From Sphingomonas sp. R647 (GTDB taxonomy: Bacteria > Pseudomonadota > Alphaproteobacteria > Sphingomonadales > Sphingomonadaceae), in NCBI RefSeq assembly GCF_020177055.1, contig NZ_JAIQXT010000006.1, forward strand, positions 248,001 to 312,000: a stretch of DNA of 64,000 bases, in the 5' to 3' direction. The first letter of the stretch is position 1; each line of letters opens with the position of its first letter. A program made the translations under genes and the position numbers. The notes below the pieces were generated by a model. That model was not told the origin of the DNA and did no database searches. It was given only the letters and a program-made list of their open reading frames with translations. This document shows positions 1 to 8,010 of the stretch, piece by piece.

Positions 1-1613
1 GTCTGCTGCATCAGCAGCGAGGTTGCAGCGTCACTGACCGCCCAGTGGCTGACCAGCAGCGAACGGGCACCCGCCTGGAAGAATGCGCGCGCGAGCCCCG
101 ACAGGCCGCCCGCGTCCTTTCCGTCTCCCGCAGCAGTGTTGCATGCCGACAAAACGACGACATCGGCAGGAATCTTGAGCTCGGTTACTTCGGACATGGT
201 GAGCAGGCCGTCGTCCAGTTCGGTGGCCTGTTTGGGCGGGGTAAATACGAGGCCCGGTTCGGCATTGTCACCCACTTCGGTCGCGAGCAAACCATGGGTC
301 GAGAACACGACAAAGCGCGCGCCGGACACCGCCTTGCTCGCTTTGACCGCCGCCTCGGTCGCAGCATCCCCGATCACCACGGTGGATTGCGTCCCGAACG
401 ACTTCTGCAAGCTTTCCAACTCTGCCTTGGCCTGAGGCAGATAGGCCAGCGCCCGGAGCTTTTCCGGGTCTGCGAGTTTGCCTTTGTACATCTGGCCAGC
501 AAGACCCGGCGTCACGCTGCGCCCGGTCTCTGGCGTGTAGGCACCGGCAAGCGTTGGGGCACCATAAGCGGCGAGCGTAATCCCGCCGCTGCGCACCTGC
601 GCATAGGCGGGTGAGCCTGCGCGGTCCACGCACCCGGGATGCGCGTCGGCAGGCTTTTCAATGAGCAGGCAACGCAGCGAGCGCAACGCCGAGACCGACG
701 GCAGCTCGGCCAGCGCATATTTGTCGATCAGCCACGGGCTGGTCGCCACCGCCGCCGGATCAGTATCCGAACCCTGTGGCGGCGCGGTAACGAGCAGCGC
801 AAGCGGCAGCGAGGTGAGCGGGCCGCTGACATTGGTCAGCAGCACCTGCTTGCCCTTCAGCACGCCCTCAACCGGTGCGATCAGCTCCTTGTAAATCTCA
901 TGCGCGAGCTTGCGGTCGAACGCCTTGCCCTGCGGCGCGACTGCGGCGGTTCCGCCAGCGGCAGGCGGCGGCTGGCGACCCGATCCGCGCGCGCCGTCCA
1001 CTTCCATGCTGGCGCGCAGCAGGTTGACCTTGGCGGCGAGCGCATCCTGCTTCATCGCCTCCGAGCGCGACCAGGTCGATCCCTCGCGCGTCACCGCCCA
1101 GGTATAGCTGGCGTCGTCCGAAACGAGGATGACGACCATCGCCTCATCGGGGTTAAGCAGTTTCTGCACCGCAGCGATGTCGAGCGCCTTGGGGCGCGTC
1201 AGGTCGAAATATTGCGGGAAATCCTTGGCGATCTTCGCCTCGATCGCATCGACTTCGGTGCGCAGCGCGGCGCGGCGCTGGGTCAGCGCGCGGCGTTCTT
1301 CCTCGGGCACCTGCGCGCCGCGTTCGATCAGCGCGCTGAACTGGCGGTCGACCGCCTCGATCTCGGCGAGCTTCTTGTCGCGCTCCTGCTCCAGCACGGC
1401 GAGCGGCCCGCCACCCGCGGCAAAGCGCGCAGTGGTGCGGTCGAGCGCCGCTGCTGCGCCGGAAATCTGAGCATATTGCGCCGCCTCGAACGCCTCGGAC
1501 CGCAGCACTTCGGGCGACGGGACCGGTTCGATCTTGATGTCGGGCGTGGTCTGGGCGGACAGCAGGGCCGCAATCAGCGGCAAAGCCAGCGTTCGTGAAA
1601 GGGCGCGCTTCAT
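1..1613 (-). CDS. Exported CHAT-domain (caspase-like) protease, 3' end cut by window
   Basis: The frame opens with an ATG at 1613 and runs off the window start; 537 codons are visible. Residues 1-20 (MKRALSRTLALPLIAALLSA) form a signal peptide, so the product should act in the periplasm or outside. Residues ~35-130 are Ala/Glu/Arg-rich and look coiled-coil; no TPR repeats are visible. The C-terminal part is a CHAT domain: the His motif FSTHGL gives His440 and LSACNTAAG gives Cys491, so the expected His/Cys dyad is intact. CHAT belongs to the caspase/separase peptidase clan. It lies downstream of the small exported protein at 1732, with a terminator-like hairpin between them. Most CHAT proteins are cytosolic and fused to TPRs, so export and the absence of TPRs are unusual. 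The substrate is unknown. Confidence 0.88.
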   Translation of the reverse strand, partial: MKRALSRTLALPLIAALLSAQTTPDIKIEPVPSPEVLRSEAFEAAQYAQISGAAAALDRTTARFAAGGGPLAVLEQERDKKLAEIEAVDRQFSALIERGAQVPEEERRALTQRRAALRTEVDAIEAKIAKDFPQYFDLTRPKALDIAAVQKLLNPDEAMVVILVSDDASYTWAVTREGSTWSRSEAMKQDALAAKVNLLRASMEVDGARGSGRQPPPAAGGTAAVAPQGKAFDRKLAHEIYKELIAPVEGVLKGKQVLLTNVSGPLTSLPLALLVTAPPQGSDTDPAAVATSPWLIDKYALAELPSVSALRSLRCLLIEKPADAHPGCVDRAGSPAYAQVRSGGITLAAYGAPTLAGAYTPETGRSVTPGLAGQMYKGKLADPEKLRALAYLPQAKAELESLQKSFGTQSTVVIGDAATEAAVKASKAVSGARFVVFSTHGLLATEVGDNAEPGLVFTPPKQATELDDGLLTMSEVTELKIPADVVVLSACNTAAGDGKDAGGLSGLARAFFQAGARSLLVSHWAVSDAATSLLMQQ

Positions 1614-1681
1614 GCCGGGTCTCTCCCCTGCGGCGCGGGCCACGCATTGGCGCGGCGATCCGGCCGATTAGTTCTGGCCGG

Positions 1682-1718
1682 AAAAACCGCCGCCCCGAAG
1701 CGCTCTGCTCCGGGGCGG
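1682..1718 (-). terminator. Intrinsic terminator-like hairpin
   Basis: The arms CCGCCCCG (1690-1697) and CGGGGCGG (1711-1718) pair perfectly around a 13-nt loop. Read on the minus strand the stem is followed by a run of five T (1682-1686). It sits after the stop of the small exported protein gene and before the CHAT gene, so it probably attenuates read-through and makes CHAT less abundant than its upstream partner. Confidence 0.75.
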
Positions 1719-1731
1719 CCAGTCTTTCGGC

Positions 1732-2424
1732 TTAGTTGGTCACCAGCGCGACGCCGGTGCCGTAGCCACCATAGTTGATCGCCTGAACCGAGAAGGGGCC
1801 GGTCCAGATCGGGTTGACGCGGCAGTACAGCGTCACGTTGCCCGACATGTCCTGGCACACCAGATTGCCGTTCTCGTCGAAGATCTTCAGGCCCAGCGGG
1901 GTCGAAGAGTCGCGACGGAGACCGACGACCAGCGGCTCACCGCCACGGGCGGCGAAGCGGACGGTCCAGGTCGTGCTGCCCGGGACGTACTGGACGGTGC
2001 GGATCGCACCGCCGACGACGCCCTTCGAGGTTTCGGCCTGCGCCGCCTCGACTGCGGCGACGATGTCGGCGTCACCACCGGCCAGCGTCTTCGCCTCGGC
2101 GAACAGGTCGGCCGAGGTCGTCACCTTGGCGGTGCCGGTGCCCTTGCCGGTGCCTTCGATCTTGCCCTTGTCGGTGCCTTCCTTGACGGTGACCGAATCG
2201 ACCATCTTGGCCGCGACGATCATCGCGCGCGCATCCTTGGCGGTGCGGGCATAGTCGGCCAGACGATAGCCAAGTGCCAGCGTGTCGACCGCCTTCGAGC
2301 TTTCGGTCGCGGGAACTTCCTTGTCGCCAAGGTTCGTGCCCTTCTTGTCCTGCGCGATCGACGGCGAAGCCAGCATGCTTGCAGCAACCAGTGCCATCGC
2401 CATCTTCTTGTTGAGCGTAACCAT
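1732..2424 (-). CDS. Small exported protein with PPC-like C-terminal beta domain
   Basis: 230 aa. The start at 2424 is chosen because a GAGGAG lies about 10 nt upstream and a classical signal peptide (residues 1-25, cleavage after SIAQ) follows. Residues ~40-135 are Ala-rich and helical, with a Gly/Lys/Thr-rich linker at ~82-100. Residues ~140-230 look like a bacterial pre-peptidase C-terminal (PPC)-type beta sandwich: strand-rich, with FDENGNLV and a closing Tyr/Gly-rich segment. Cys190 and Cys201 could form a disulfide in the periplasm. PPC domains usually accompany secreted peptidases, and the next gene downstream is an exported CHAT protease, so a role as partner, inhibitor or substrate is plausible. 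The PPC assignment is by eye, and I do not recognise a named family for the whole protein. Confidence 0.8.
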   Translation of the reverse strand: MVTLNKKMAMALVAASMLASPSIAQDKKGTNLGDKEVPATESSKAVDTLALGYRLADYARTAKDARAMIVAAKMVDSVTVKEGTDKGKIEGTGKGTGTAKVTTSADLFAEAKTLAGGDADIVAAVEAAQAETSKGVVGGAIRTVQYVPGSTTWTVRFAARGGEPLVVGLRRDSSTPLGLKIFDENGNLVCQDMSGNVTLYCRVNPIWTGPFSVQAINYGGYGTGVALVTN

Positions 2425-2674
2425 TACCTTCGTCTCCTCACTCTCCGGGCCTGCTCCCAAGCCGGCCTCGCGAACTGATCCCTCGATCAGGCAGGTTCGT
2501 CTTTAATGTGGCCCCCGCCCGCGCGACACTAACAGTTTCAGTCTTCGTTTCCATCTCAAACTTGGCGCGAAGTCGCTGATTCGCGGCTGTTAAGGGACAG
2601 ACTTCGCTTGACTACGTACGTATTTGCCGAAGGAGATCGACGACTCCACGGCACTTGCTTACCCAAGTTGAGGA
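2425..2674 (-). promoter_or_regulatory. Upstream region of the exported protein/CHAT pair
   Basis: About 250 bp without a convincing gene between the DegP-like gene terminator and the exported protein start. It is AT-richer than its surroundings. It contains the self-complementary 10-mer TACGTACGTA at 2613-2622, which could be a regulator site. The Shine-Dalgarno GAGGAG for the 2424 start lies at its left end. I could not place a confident -35/-10 pair. It probably carries the promoter for the pair, since the upstream gene ends in a terminator-like hairpin. Confidence 0.45.
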
Positions 2675-2701
2675 AAGGCGTCGGGACTATCCCGACGCCT
2701 T
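2675..2701 (-). terminator. Terminator-like hairpin after the DegP-like gene
   Basis: A perfect 11-bp stem, AAGGCGTCGGG (2675-2685) with CCCGACGCCTT (2691-2701), has a 5-nt loop. It begins 6 bp past the stop of the DegP-like gene. On the minus strand the stem ends in a short T-rich stretch. It separates the protease/two-component operon from the CHAT module. Confidence 0.7.
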
Positions 2702-2707
2702 CCCGTG

Positions 2708-4138
2708 TTACCGTTCCAGTTTGAGCTGGATCAGGCTGTTCCCGCGCGCCACGAACAATACTGCACCACCGGCAACATTCTGGAAGGCGCGGGCAAGTTC
2801 CGCCGCGCTCTGCACCTGCTCGCCATTGACGCCGACGATGATGTCGCCGACCGCCAGACCCGACCGCGCCGCCGCCGAACCCGGCTGGACGCTGGCGACG
2901 ACGCCACCGCGCAGCTGCTCGGGCACCTTGTCGCTGGCATTGACGTCGCGGAACGTCGCGCCCAGCGCCGCCAGTCCGGCGCCGCCCGTCGTGGGTCGCG
3001 TGACCTGCACCGGGCGGGGTGCCTCGACCGTTACCTGCGCCGTACCGGTCTGACCGCCACGACGGTAACCCAGCGCGATCGTCTTGCCCGGTTCCAGCAC
3101 GCCGAGGATCGCGGTCAGATTGCCCGGCCCCTCGATCGACCGCCCATCGGCCGACGTGATGATGTCGCCCGACTTCAGGCCCCCGCGCGCCGCGGGGCTG
3201 TCGGGCGAGACTTCGGCGACCAGCGCGCCGCGCGTCGACCCGCTGCCCGCCGCCTCGACCGTCACCGGGCCGACCGTCACGCCGATCCGCCCGCGCTTGA
3301 CGCTACCGTTGCGGCGCAGCTGATCGGCGACCGCCATCGCCATGTTGATCGGCACGGCAAAGGCGATCCCGCTATTGTCACCCGACTTGGACCAGATCGC
3401 GGTGTTGATGCCGATCAGCCGCCCACGGCTGTCGATCAGCGCGCCGCCCGAATTGCCGCTGTTCACCGCGGCGTCGGTCTGGATGAAGTCCTGCAAGCCA
3501 TCGCCGATCCCGGTGCGCCCAAGGCCGGAGATCACGCCCATCGTCAGCGTTTGGTCGAACCCGAACGGATAGCCGATGGCAAAGGCAAGGTCGCCCACCT
3601 CGATCCGCCCGCTGTCGCCGACCTCGATCGCGCGCAGCCCGCTCGCCTTGACGCGGAGCAGCGCGATGTCGGTCTGCGGATCGCGGCCGACCACTTCGGC
3701 ATCGACGACGCGGCCGTCATAGAGCTGGACCTTGAACGCGGTCCCCTTCTCGACGACGTGGTTGTTCGACAGGATTTCGCCACGCGCGGCATCGATGATG
3801 ACCCCCGATCCGCTGCCGATCGGCTGGGGTGCGCCTTGCTGAGCCTGCGGTTGCTGGCCCTGCACCTGCGCCGACGTCGCCTGGCCACGGAACGGGTCCT
3901 CGCCCTGCCCCTCGCGCGCTGCGGTGCGATCGCCCTCGGCCTGTTTTTGGCCGAGCACGATCACCTTAACCACCGTTGGCGCGACCGCCTTGAGGTCGCG
4001 GGCATAGCTATAAACGCCGCGCGCGCTGTCATAGGGCGCGGTCTGCGCCGCCGCACTCACGGCCAGCGGCGGCGACCCCAGCATCGCGATTGCCGCCACC
4101 CCGGCGAGCAACCGCCAGTGAAAACTAGACCTCATCAT
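2708..4138 (-). CDS. DegP/DegQ-like periplasmic serine protease (S1C) with two PDZ domains
   Basis: 476 aa. The start at 4138 follows AAGGGGAA and gives a signal peptide (hydrophobic 10-30, cleavage near VSAAA). The trypsin-like catalytic triad is intact: His127 (SNNHVV), Asp157 (QTDIALL) and Ser230 (SGNSGGALID). PDZ1 spans ~285-375 and PDZ2 ~395-470. A Gln/Gly-rich low-complexity stretch (~85-105) lies where the LA loop of DegP-type proteases sits. The family degrades or refolds damaged periplasmic proteins. Its start overlaps the stop of the histidine kinase by 14 bp, so the two are co-translated. With the second PDZ protease and the response regulator it forms a protein-quality-control operon. 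Confidence 0.93.
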   Translation of the reverse strand: MMRSSFHWRLLAGVAAIAMLGSPPLAVSAAAQTAPYDSARGVYSYARDLKAVAPTVVKVIVLGQKQAEGDRTAAREGQGEDPFRGQATSAQVQGQQPQAQQGAPQPIGSGSGVIIDAARGEILSNNHVVEKGTAFKVQLYDGRVVDAEVVGRDPQTDIALLRVKASGLRAIEVGDSGRIEVGDLAFAIGYPFGFDQTLTMGVISGLGRTGIGDGLQDFIQTDAAVNSGNSGGALIDSRGRLIGINTAIWSKSGDNSGIAFAVPINMAMAVADQLRRNGSVKRGRIGVTVGPVTVEAAGSGSTRGALVAEVSPDSPAARGGLKSGDIITSADGRSIEGPGNLTAILGVLEPGKTIALGYRRGGQTGTAQVTVEAPRPVQVTRPTTGGAGLAALGATFRDVNASDKVPEQLRGGVVASVQPGSAAARSGLAVGDIIVGVNGEQVQSAAELARAFQNVAGGAVLFVARGNSLIQLKLER

Positions 4139-5543
4139 TTCCCCTTTCCCTGTGGTGCGCTGTATCGTCGTCCTGCGCAGGCAAACTGATTTCGATGCGA
4201 AACCCGCCCGCGCGGTTGAAAGCCTGAACATTGCCGCCCGCGCGTAACGCGACGGTGCGGACAAAGGCGAGCCCCAGCCCATGGCTGTCGGCACCGCCGC
4301 TCGAATAACCGGGCTCGAAGATGCGCTCGACCTTGCCGGGGTCGATCCCCGGCCCGTCATTGTCGACTGCGACGGTCACCGTGTCGTCGCTGCGCGCGAC
4401 GCTGCAGCGGATTGTGGATTCCGGGGTGGCGAACTTGACGGCATTGCCCAGGATATTTTCGACCATCCGGTCGAACAGATCGCCAGCGACCCGCACCCGC
4501 GCGTCGGCCGCCTCCAGCGCGAACTCCAGATCCTTGTCGTCGCCGAGATAGACGAACATGTCGTCGATCAGCTGGCGGATGCGCGCGCCGGGATCGACCG
4601 TGTCGGCCTCGTGCCGCCGCGAGACCTCTGCGTCGATGATGCCGAGCAGCATCCGGCAGCGCTTGTCCATCGTCACCAGCTTCGCGTCGGCATCGGCGAT
4701 TAGCGACTCGTCCGGTACCTTCACCGCCAGCGCCTCGAGATGCTTGCGCGCGACCATCACCGGGCCGCGCAAATCATGCGCGACATGGCGGTGCAGCCGC
4801 CGCAGCCCACCGATCATATCCTCCGACCGCGCGAGCAGCGCATTGAGATGCTGGGCGAGCAGGCGAAATTCGGGCTGGCCATCATCCGCAGGCGCGCGTT
4901 CGGAGAAGCCGGTGCGATCAGCGCGGTCGAGCAGTGCGTTGAACGCATCGAGCCGCGACCGCCATCCGCGCATCAGCGCCCAGGCGAGCAGCCCGGCGAG
5001 CAGCAGAAAGGCTATGCCGACGCCCGCCGCGAGCAGATAGGCCCGCGTCACCAGGCGCGGATCGGGGCTAAAGATCCGCGCGCTCAGAAACGCCCGCCCC
5101 TCGCCAAGATCGACCACCGTCCCGACCGCGGTCGCGTCCGCGCGCTGGCAGGCGGTCCCCGCTGGCACACGCAGCTGCACCGCGCCGCGCCCCGCCGGCC
5201 AGTCCAGCTTCGGCGTGCCGGTCAGCGCGCCGTCGGCCCCGCGATAGAGGAATAGCGCCCGCGCCCGTTCGCCGCTGTCGCAGCGCCCGCCATCGGTCGC
5301 CTCGGTCGCGCGCGCGGCGACCATCGTCAGCACTTCGGCGTCGCGCTCCTCGGCGGACAGGCCGGGCGCGAGGCTGTCGATCTTGCTCGACAGCACCGCC
5401 GCATCGGCCTGCGCGCGCACCATCGCCACCTCGCGCGCGTTCATCGACACCATCTGGAGCAGCCCGAGCGTCAGCCCGACCAGCGCCACAGCGGCAAGCG
5501 CGCCGATGACCAACGTCGTACGAAGCGGAAGCCAGCGGAGCAT
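4125..5543 (-). CDS. Sensor histidine kinase
   Basis: 472 aa. TM1 spans ~10-30, a periplasmic sensor of ~135 residues contains two Cys (88, 132), and TM2 spans ~168-191. HAMP-like and HisKA regions follow, with the phospho-acceptor His256 in AHDLRGP. The HATPase domain has N box NILGNAVKF, G1 box DNDGPGID and G2 box HGLGLAF. The likely partner is the response regulator at 5692-6516. A palindromic repeat fills the gap between them and supplies the Shine-Dalgarno of this gene. The stop overlaps the DegP-like start. The two periplasmic proteases in the same operon suggest it senses envelope damage, which is inference. Confidence 0.94.
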   Translation of the reverse strand: MLRWLPLRTTLVIGALAAVALVGLTLGLLQMVSMNAREVAMVRAQADAAVLSSKIDSLAPGLSAEERDAEVLTMVAARATEATDGGRCDSGERARALFLYRGADGALTGTPKLDWPAGRGAVQLRVPAGTACQRADATAVGTVVDLGEGRAFLSARIFSPDPRLVTRAYLLAAGVGIAFLLLAGLLAWALMRGWRSRLDAFNALLDRADRTGFSERAPADDGQPEFRLLAQHLNALLARSEDMIGGLRRLHRHVAHDLRGPVMVARKHLEALAVKVPDESLIADADAKLVTMDKRCRMLLGIIDAEVSRRHEADTVDPGARIRQLIDDMFVYLGDDKDLEFALEAADARVRVAGDLFDRMVENILGNAVKFATPESTIRCSVARSDDTVTVAVDNDGPGIDPGKVERIFEPGYSSGGADSHGLGLAFVRTVALRAGGNVQAFNRAGGFRIEISLPAQDDDTAHHRERGNDEV

Positions 5544-5545
5544 TA

Positions 5546-5656
5546 GTCTCCCCTCCCGCTCGCGGGAGGGGCCGGGGGAGGGCCTGTCAACGCGCCATGC
5601 AGCCGGTGGAGGAGGACAGGCCCTCCCCTAACCCCTCCCGCAAGCGGGAGGGGGAC
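5546..5656. repeat. Bipartite REP-like palindromic element (copy 1)
   Basis: Two GC-rich palindromes, CCCTCCCGCTCGCGGGAGGG on the left and CCCTCCCGCAAGCGGGAGGG on the right, lie in opposite orientation. Their flanks extend the pairing, GGCCTGTC (left end, to 5588) with GACAGGCC (right start, 5615), so the whole unit is a ~43-bp inverted repeat around a ~26-nt centre. A second copy of the same family lies at 30171-30299. The layout matches REP/BIME-type intergenic repeats. The left palindrome abuts the histidine kinase start and contains its Shine-Dalgarno. Confidence 0.85.
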
Positions 5657-5691
5657 TTGCAGCATCCGATCCACCGGGGCAGCCACGCAGA

Positions 5692-6516
5692 TCAGCGACT
5701 ACCCTCCATGCCGGCCAGGTTGCGCAGCGCGAACCCCTGTGCCCAGATGTTGGTCACCAGCGGATGGAAATCGTCCGGAATATCCGGGCACTGCCGCTTC
5801 AACGACTTGCGCAGCCGCTTGATCGCCTGATCGACCGTATTGGCGAACTCCTCGGGGAAGTGGCTCCACCCCTTGCCGATCCAGCAGCGGTCCCACAGCA
5901 TCGACTGGCTCAGCGGATTGCCGCGCTCCTTGTACAGCTCGACCAGGATGTCCGCCTCGCGGCTGGTCAGCTGGAGCAGCCGGCCGTTGCAGCGCACATC
6001 CTTGGTATCGGCATCCACTTCCAGCGGCGCGCAGGTCCAGCCCTTGCTGCGCATCGTCGGCTTGCGCCGGCGCAGTTGCGCGGCGACGCGCGCAACCAGC
6101 TCCTCGCTCGTCGCGGGCTTGGGCACATAATCGTCCGCTCCGCGCGCGATCAGCCCGTGGATCCGCTGATCCTCACCGCCCAGCAGAGAGTAAACCAGTG
6201 CGGGCACGTCGGGATCGGTCTTGAGGCCGTTGGGCCGGCGGCGCACGCGATCGAGCACCTCCAGCCCCTCAATCCCCGGATTGATCCGGTCGAGCACGAG
6301 CACGTCATAGGCATCGGCCTCAAGCGCCTCGAGCGCAGCGTCGCCAGTCTCGAACAGGTCGACGCTCTCGCATCCCGCCGCTTCCAGCGCGGCCTTCATC
6401 TCCGCGCCGATCTCGTCTTCCAGGATCAGTGCGCGGCATCCTGCAAAGGTGTCGGCGATGTTCTGCGCCGCTTCCGCGTCCAGTTTCAACACGCTCATCG
6501 TCATCATCTCCGTCAT
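5692..6516 (-). CDS. OmpR/PhoB-type response regulator
   Basis: 274 aa from the ATG at 6516, which overlaps the stop of the upstream protease as ATGA, indicating translational coupling. Further ATGs at 6507, 6504 and 6498 are possible starts, and the one at 6498 has a GGAG at better spacing. The receiver domain spans ~28-150, with acidic pocket LEDE and phospho-acceptor Asp76 (VLVLDRINPG). A winged-helix DNA-binding domain spans ~170-265, with LTSREADILVEL and the recognition-helix region NTVDQAIKRLRKSL. The cognate kinase is encoded downstream at 4125-5543. Likely targets are the protease genes in its own operon. Confidence 0.92.
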   Translation of the reverse strand: MTEMMTMSVLKLDAEAAQNIADTFAGCRALILEDEIGAEMKAALEAAGCESVDLFETGDAALEALEADAYDVLVLDRINPGIEGLEVLDRVRRRPNGLKTDPDVPALVYSLLGGEDQRIHGLIARGADDYVPKPATSEELVARVAAQLRRRKPTMRSKGWTCAPLEVDADTKDVRCNGRLLQLTSREADILVELYKERGNPLSQSMLWDRCWIGKGWSHFPEEFANTVDQAIKRLRKSLKRQCPDIPDDFHPLVTNIWAQGFALRNLAGMEGSR

Positions 6517-7925
6517 AGCGGCCCCCGCGGGAAGCGGCGCGGGACGCCGGGTCGCCGCGCCTTCGCGGCCTCGGCGCTGAGCGGGAGCGCGACGTGGAGC
6601 GTCCCCTGCCCGGCGCGCTGGATTCTCAGCACGGCAACGTCGCGCTTCGATGCCTTGATCGCGGCCATCGCCGCCGCTGCGTCGCGCGGCGCGACCCCGT
6701 CGACCGCGAGCAGCTCGTCGCCTTCGTAAAGGCCGTACATCTGCCCGATCGAAGCCTCTTCGACCTTGCCCACCGTCACCCGGCCCGCCGCATCGCTGCG
6801 CAACGCGAAGCCGAGCGTGAACGGGCCGCCCACAGCACCGCTCATATCCATCGCCAGCGCCGCGACCTTGCCGCGTTCGCCGGCCAGATCGTCGTCGGCC
6901 TCCAGCGCCACGGCGAGCGCGATCGTCTTGCCGTCGCGCACGATCTCGACCTTGACCTTGTCGCCGGGCTTACTGTCGATCAGCGCCATCGACAGGTCGC
7001 GGACCACCTCCAGCTTGCGCCCTTCTACGCTCAGCAACAGGTCGCCGATCTTGAGACCGCCCTGCGCCGACACCGCATCGATGATCAGGCCGGATTTGCC
7101 CGGTGCGCCAAGCGCTTCGGCCATGCCGGCATCGGCACTGCTCGCGGTAACGCCCAGCCGGCCGCGCACGACCTTGCCATCGGCGGCGAGCTGCGCCGCG
7201 ATCTTTGCGGCGAGTTCGGCGGGAATCGCCAGGCCAATGCCGATGTCGAAGATGGTTTCGGGCGGAGTCGCCGTATTGATCCCGATCACTTCCCCCTCCT
7301 CGGTGATCAGCGGCCCCCCGCTATTCCCTGGATTGAGCGCCGCATCATGCTGGATGAAGTTCACCGGCCATGCGACGTCATAGGCGCGGTCATAACCGCT
7401 TATGATCCCGGAAGTAACCGAGAAACGGTTGCCCATCGGATTGCCCAGCGCAAAGACCTTGGCACCAAGCGGCAACTTCGACGACTTCGCCAATTTGAGT
7501 ATCGGCAACGGCACTTCTGCGTCGATCTTGACGATCGCAAGATCGGTGCGCCCGTCGCGCCCGATCACCTTGCCCTTGTAGCGCTTGCCATTGGCGAAGG
7601 TCACTTCGACCACATCGAGCTTGGCGACAACATGCGCGTTGGTGAGGATCAGGCCGGACGCGTGGATCACGAAACCCGATCCCCCCGCCGCTTCGGTATC
7701 GCCATTCTGCTTGCGCGCCGCTTCGTCCTGCGGGCTGATCGCGACCACCGCCTTCATCGCGCGTTCGATCGCGGTTTCGGACTGAGCGGTGGCTGCGACC
7801 TTGGGCGTCTCCGGCATCGCAGCAGCCCGCGCGGTAGTCGGCAACGCAACGCCAAGGCAGAGTGCGGCACCGAGGAACCAGCCGAGCGTGCGGCGGGTCA
7901 GGTTCACGGATGGATTGGGGTTCAT
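6513..7925 (-). CDS. Trypsin-like serine protease with PDZ domains (S1C, second paralogue)
   Basis: 470 aa from the ATG at 7925, chosen because a signal peptide starts there; the Shine-Dalgarno is weak. The N-terminus carries a twin-arginine-like NLTRRTLGWFLG before a hydrophobic stretch and TARAA, so Tat export is possible. The catalytic triad is intact: His98 (TNAHVV), Asp128 (GRTDLAIV) and Ser202 (NPGNSGGPL). Two PDZ-like regions follow (~265-345 and a divergent one at ~360-450). The C-terminus is Arg/Pro-rich. It shares the operon with the response regulator (ATGA overlap), and the DegP-like paralogue lies at its other end. Two different S1C proteases bracketing a two-component system is an uncommon arrangement. 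Confidence 0.9.
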   Translation of the reverse strand: MNPNPSVNLTRRTLGWFLGAALCLGVALPTTARAAAMPETPKVAATAQSETAIERAMKAVVAISPQDEAARKQNGDTEAAGGSGFVIHASGLILTNAHVVAKLDVVEVTFANGKRYKGKVIGRDGRTDLAIVKIDAEVPLPILKLAKSSKLPLGAKVFALGNPMGNRFSVTSGIISGYDRAYDVAWPVNFIQHDAALNPGNSGGPLITEEGEVIGINTATPPETIFDIGIGLAIPAELAAKIAAQLAADGKVVRGRLGVTASSADAGMAEALGAPGKSGLIIDAVSAQGGLKIGDLLLSVEGRKLEVVRDLSMALIDSKPGDKVKVEIVRDGKTIALAVALEADDDLAGERGKVAALAMDMSGAVGGPFTLGFALRSDAAGRVTVGKVEEASIGQMYGLYEGDELLAVDGVAPRDAAAAMAAIKASKRDVAVLRIQRAGQGTLHVALPLSAEAAKARRPGVPRRFPRGPL

Positions 7926-8010
7926 GAAAGTTCCGGATACTGACTTCAGACACCCCGTTCCTGTCATTTGGTTCAGGTGAAAGCGACGGTCAGGATCAGA
8001 CGGACAGGGG

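Noticed and set aside
2705..4189. A long open frame on the plus strand opposite the DegP-like gene
   Set aside because: It is Arg/Asp-rich with no family motif, and lies opposite a gene with an intact triad and signal peptide. It is a GC-rich antisense shadow.
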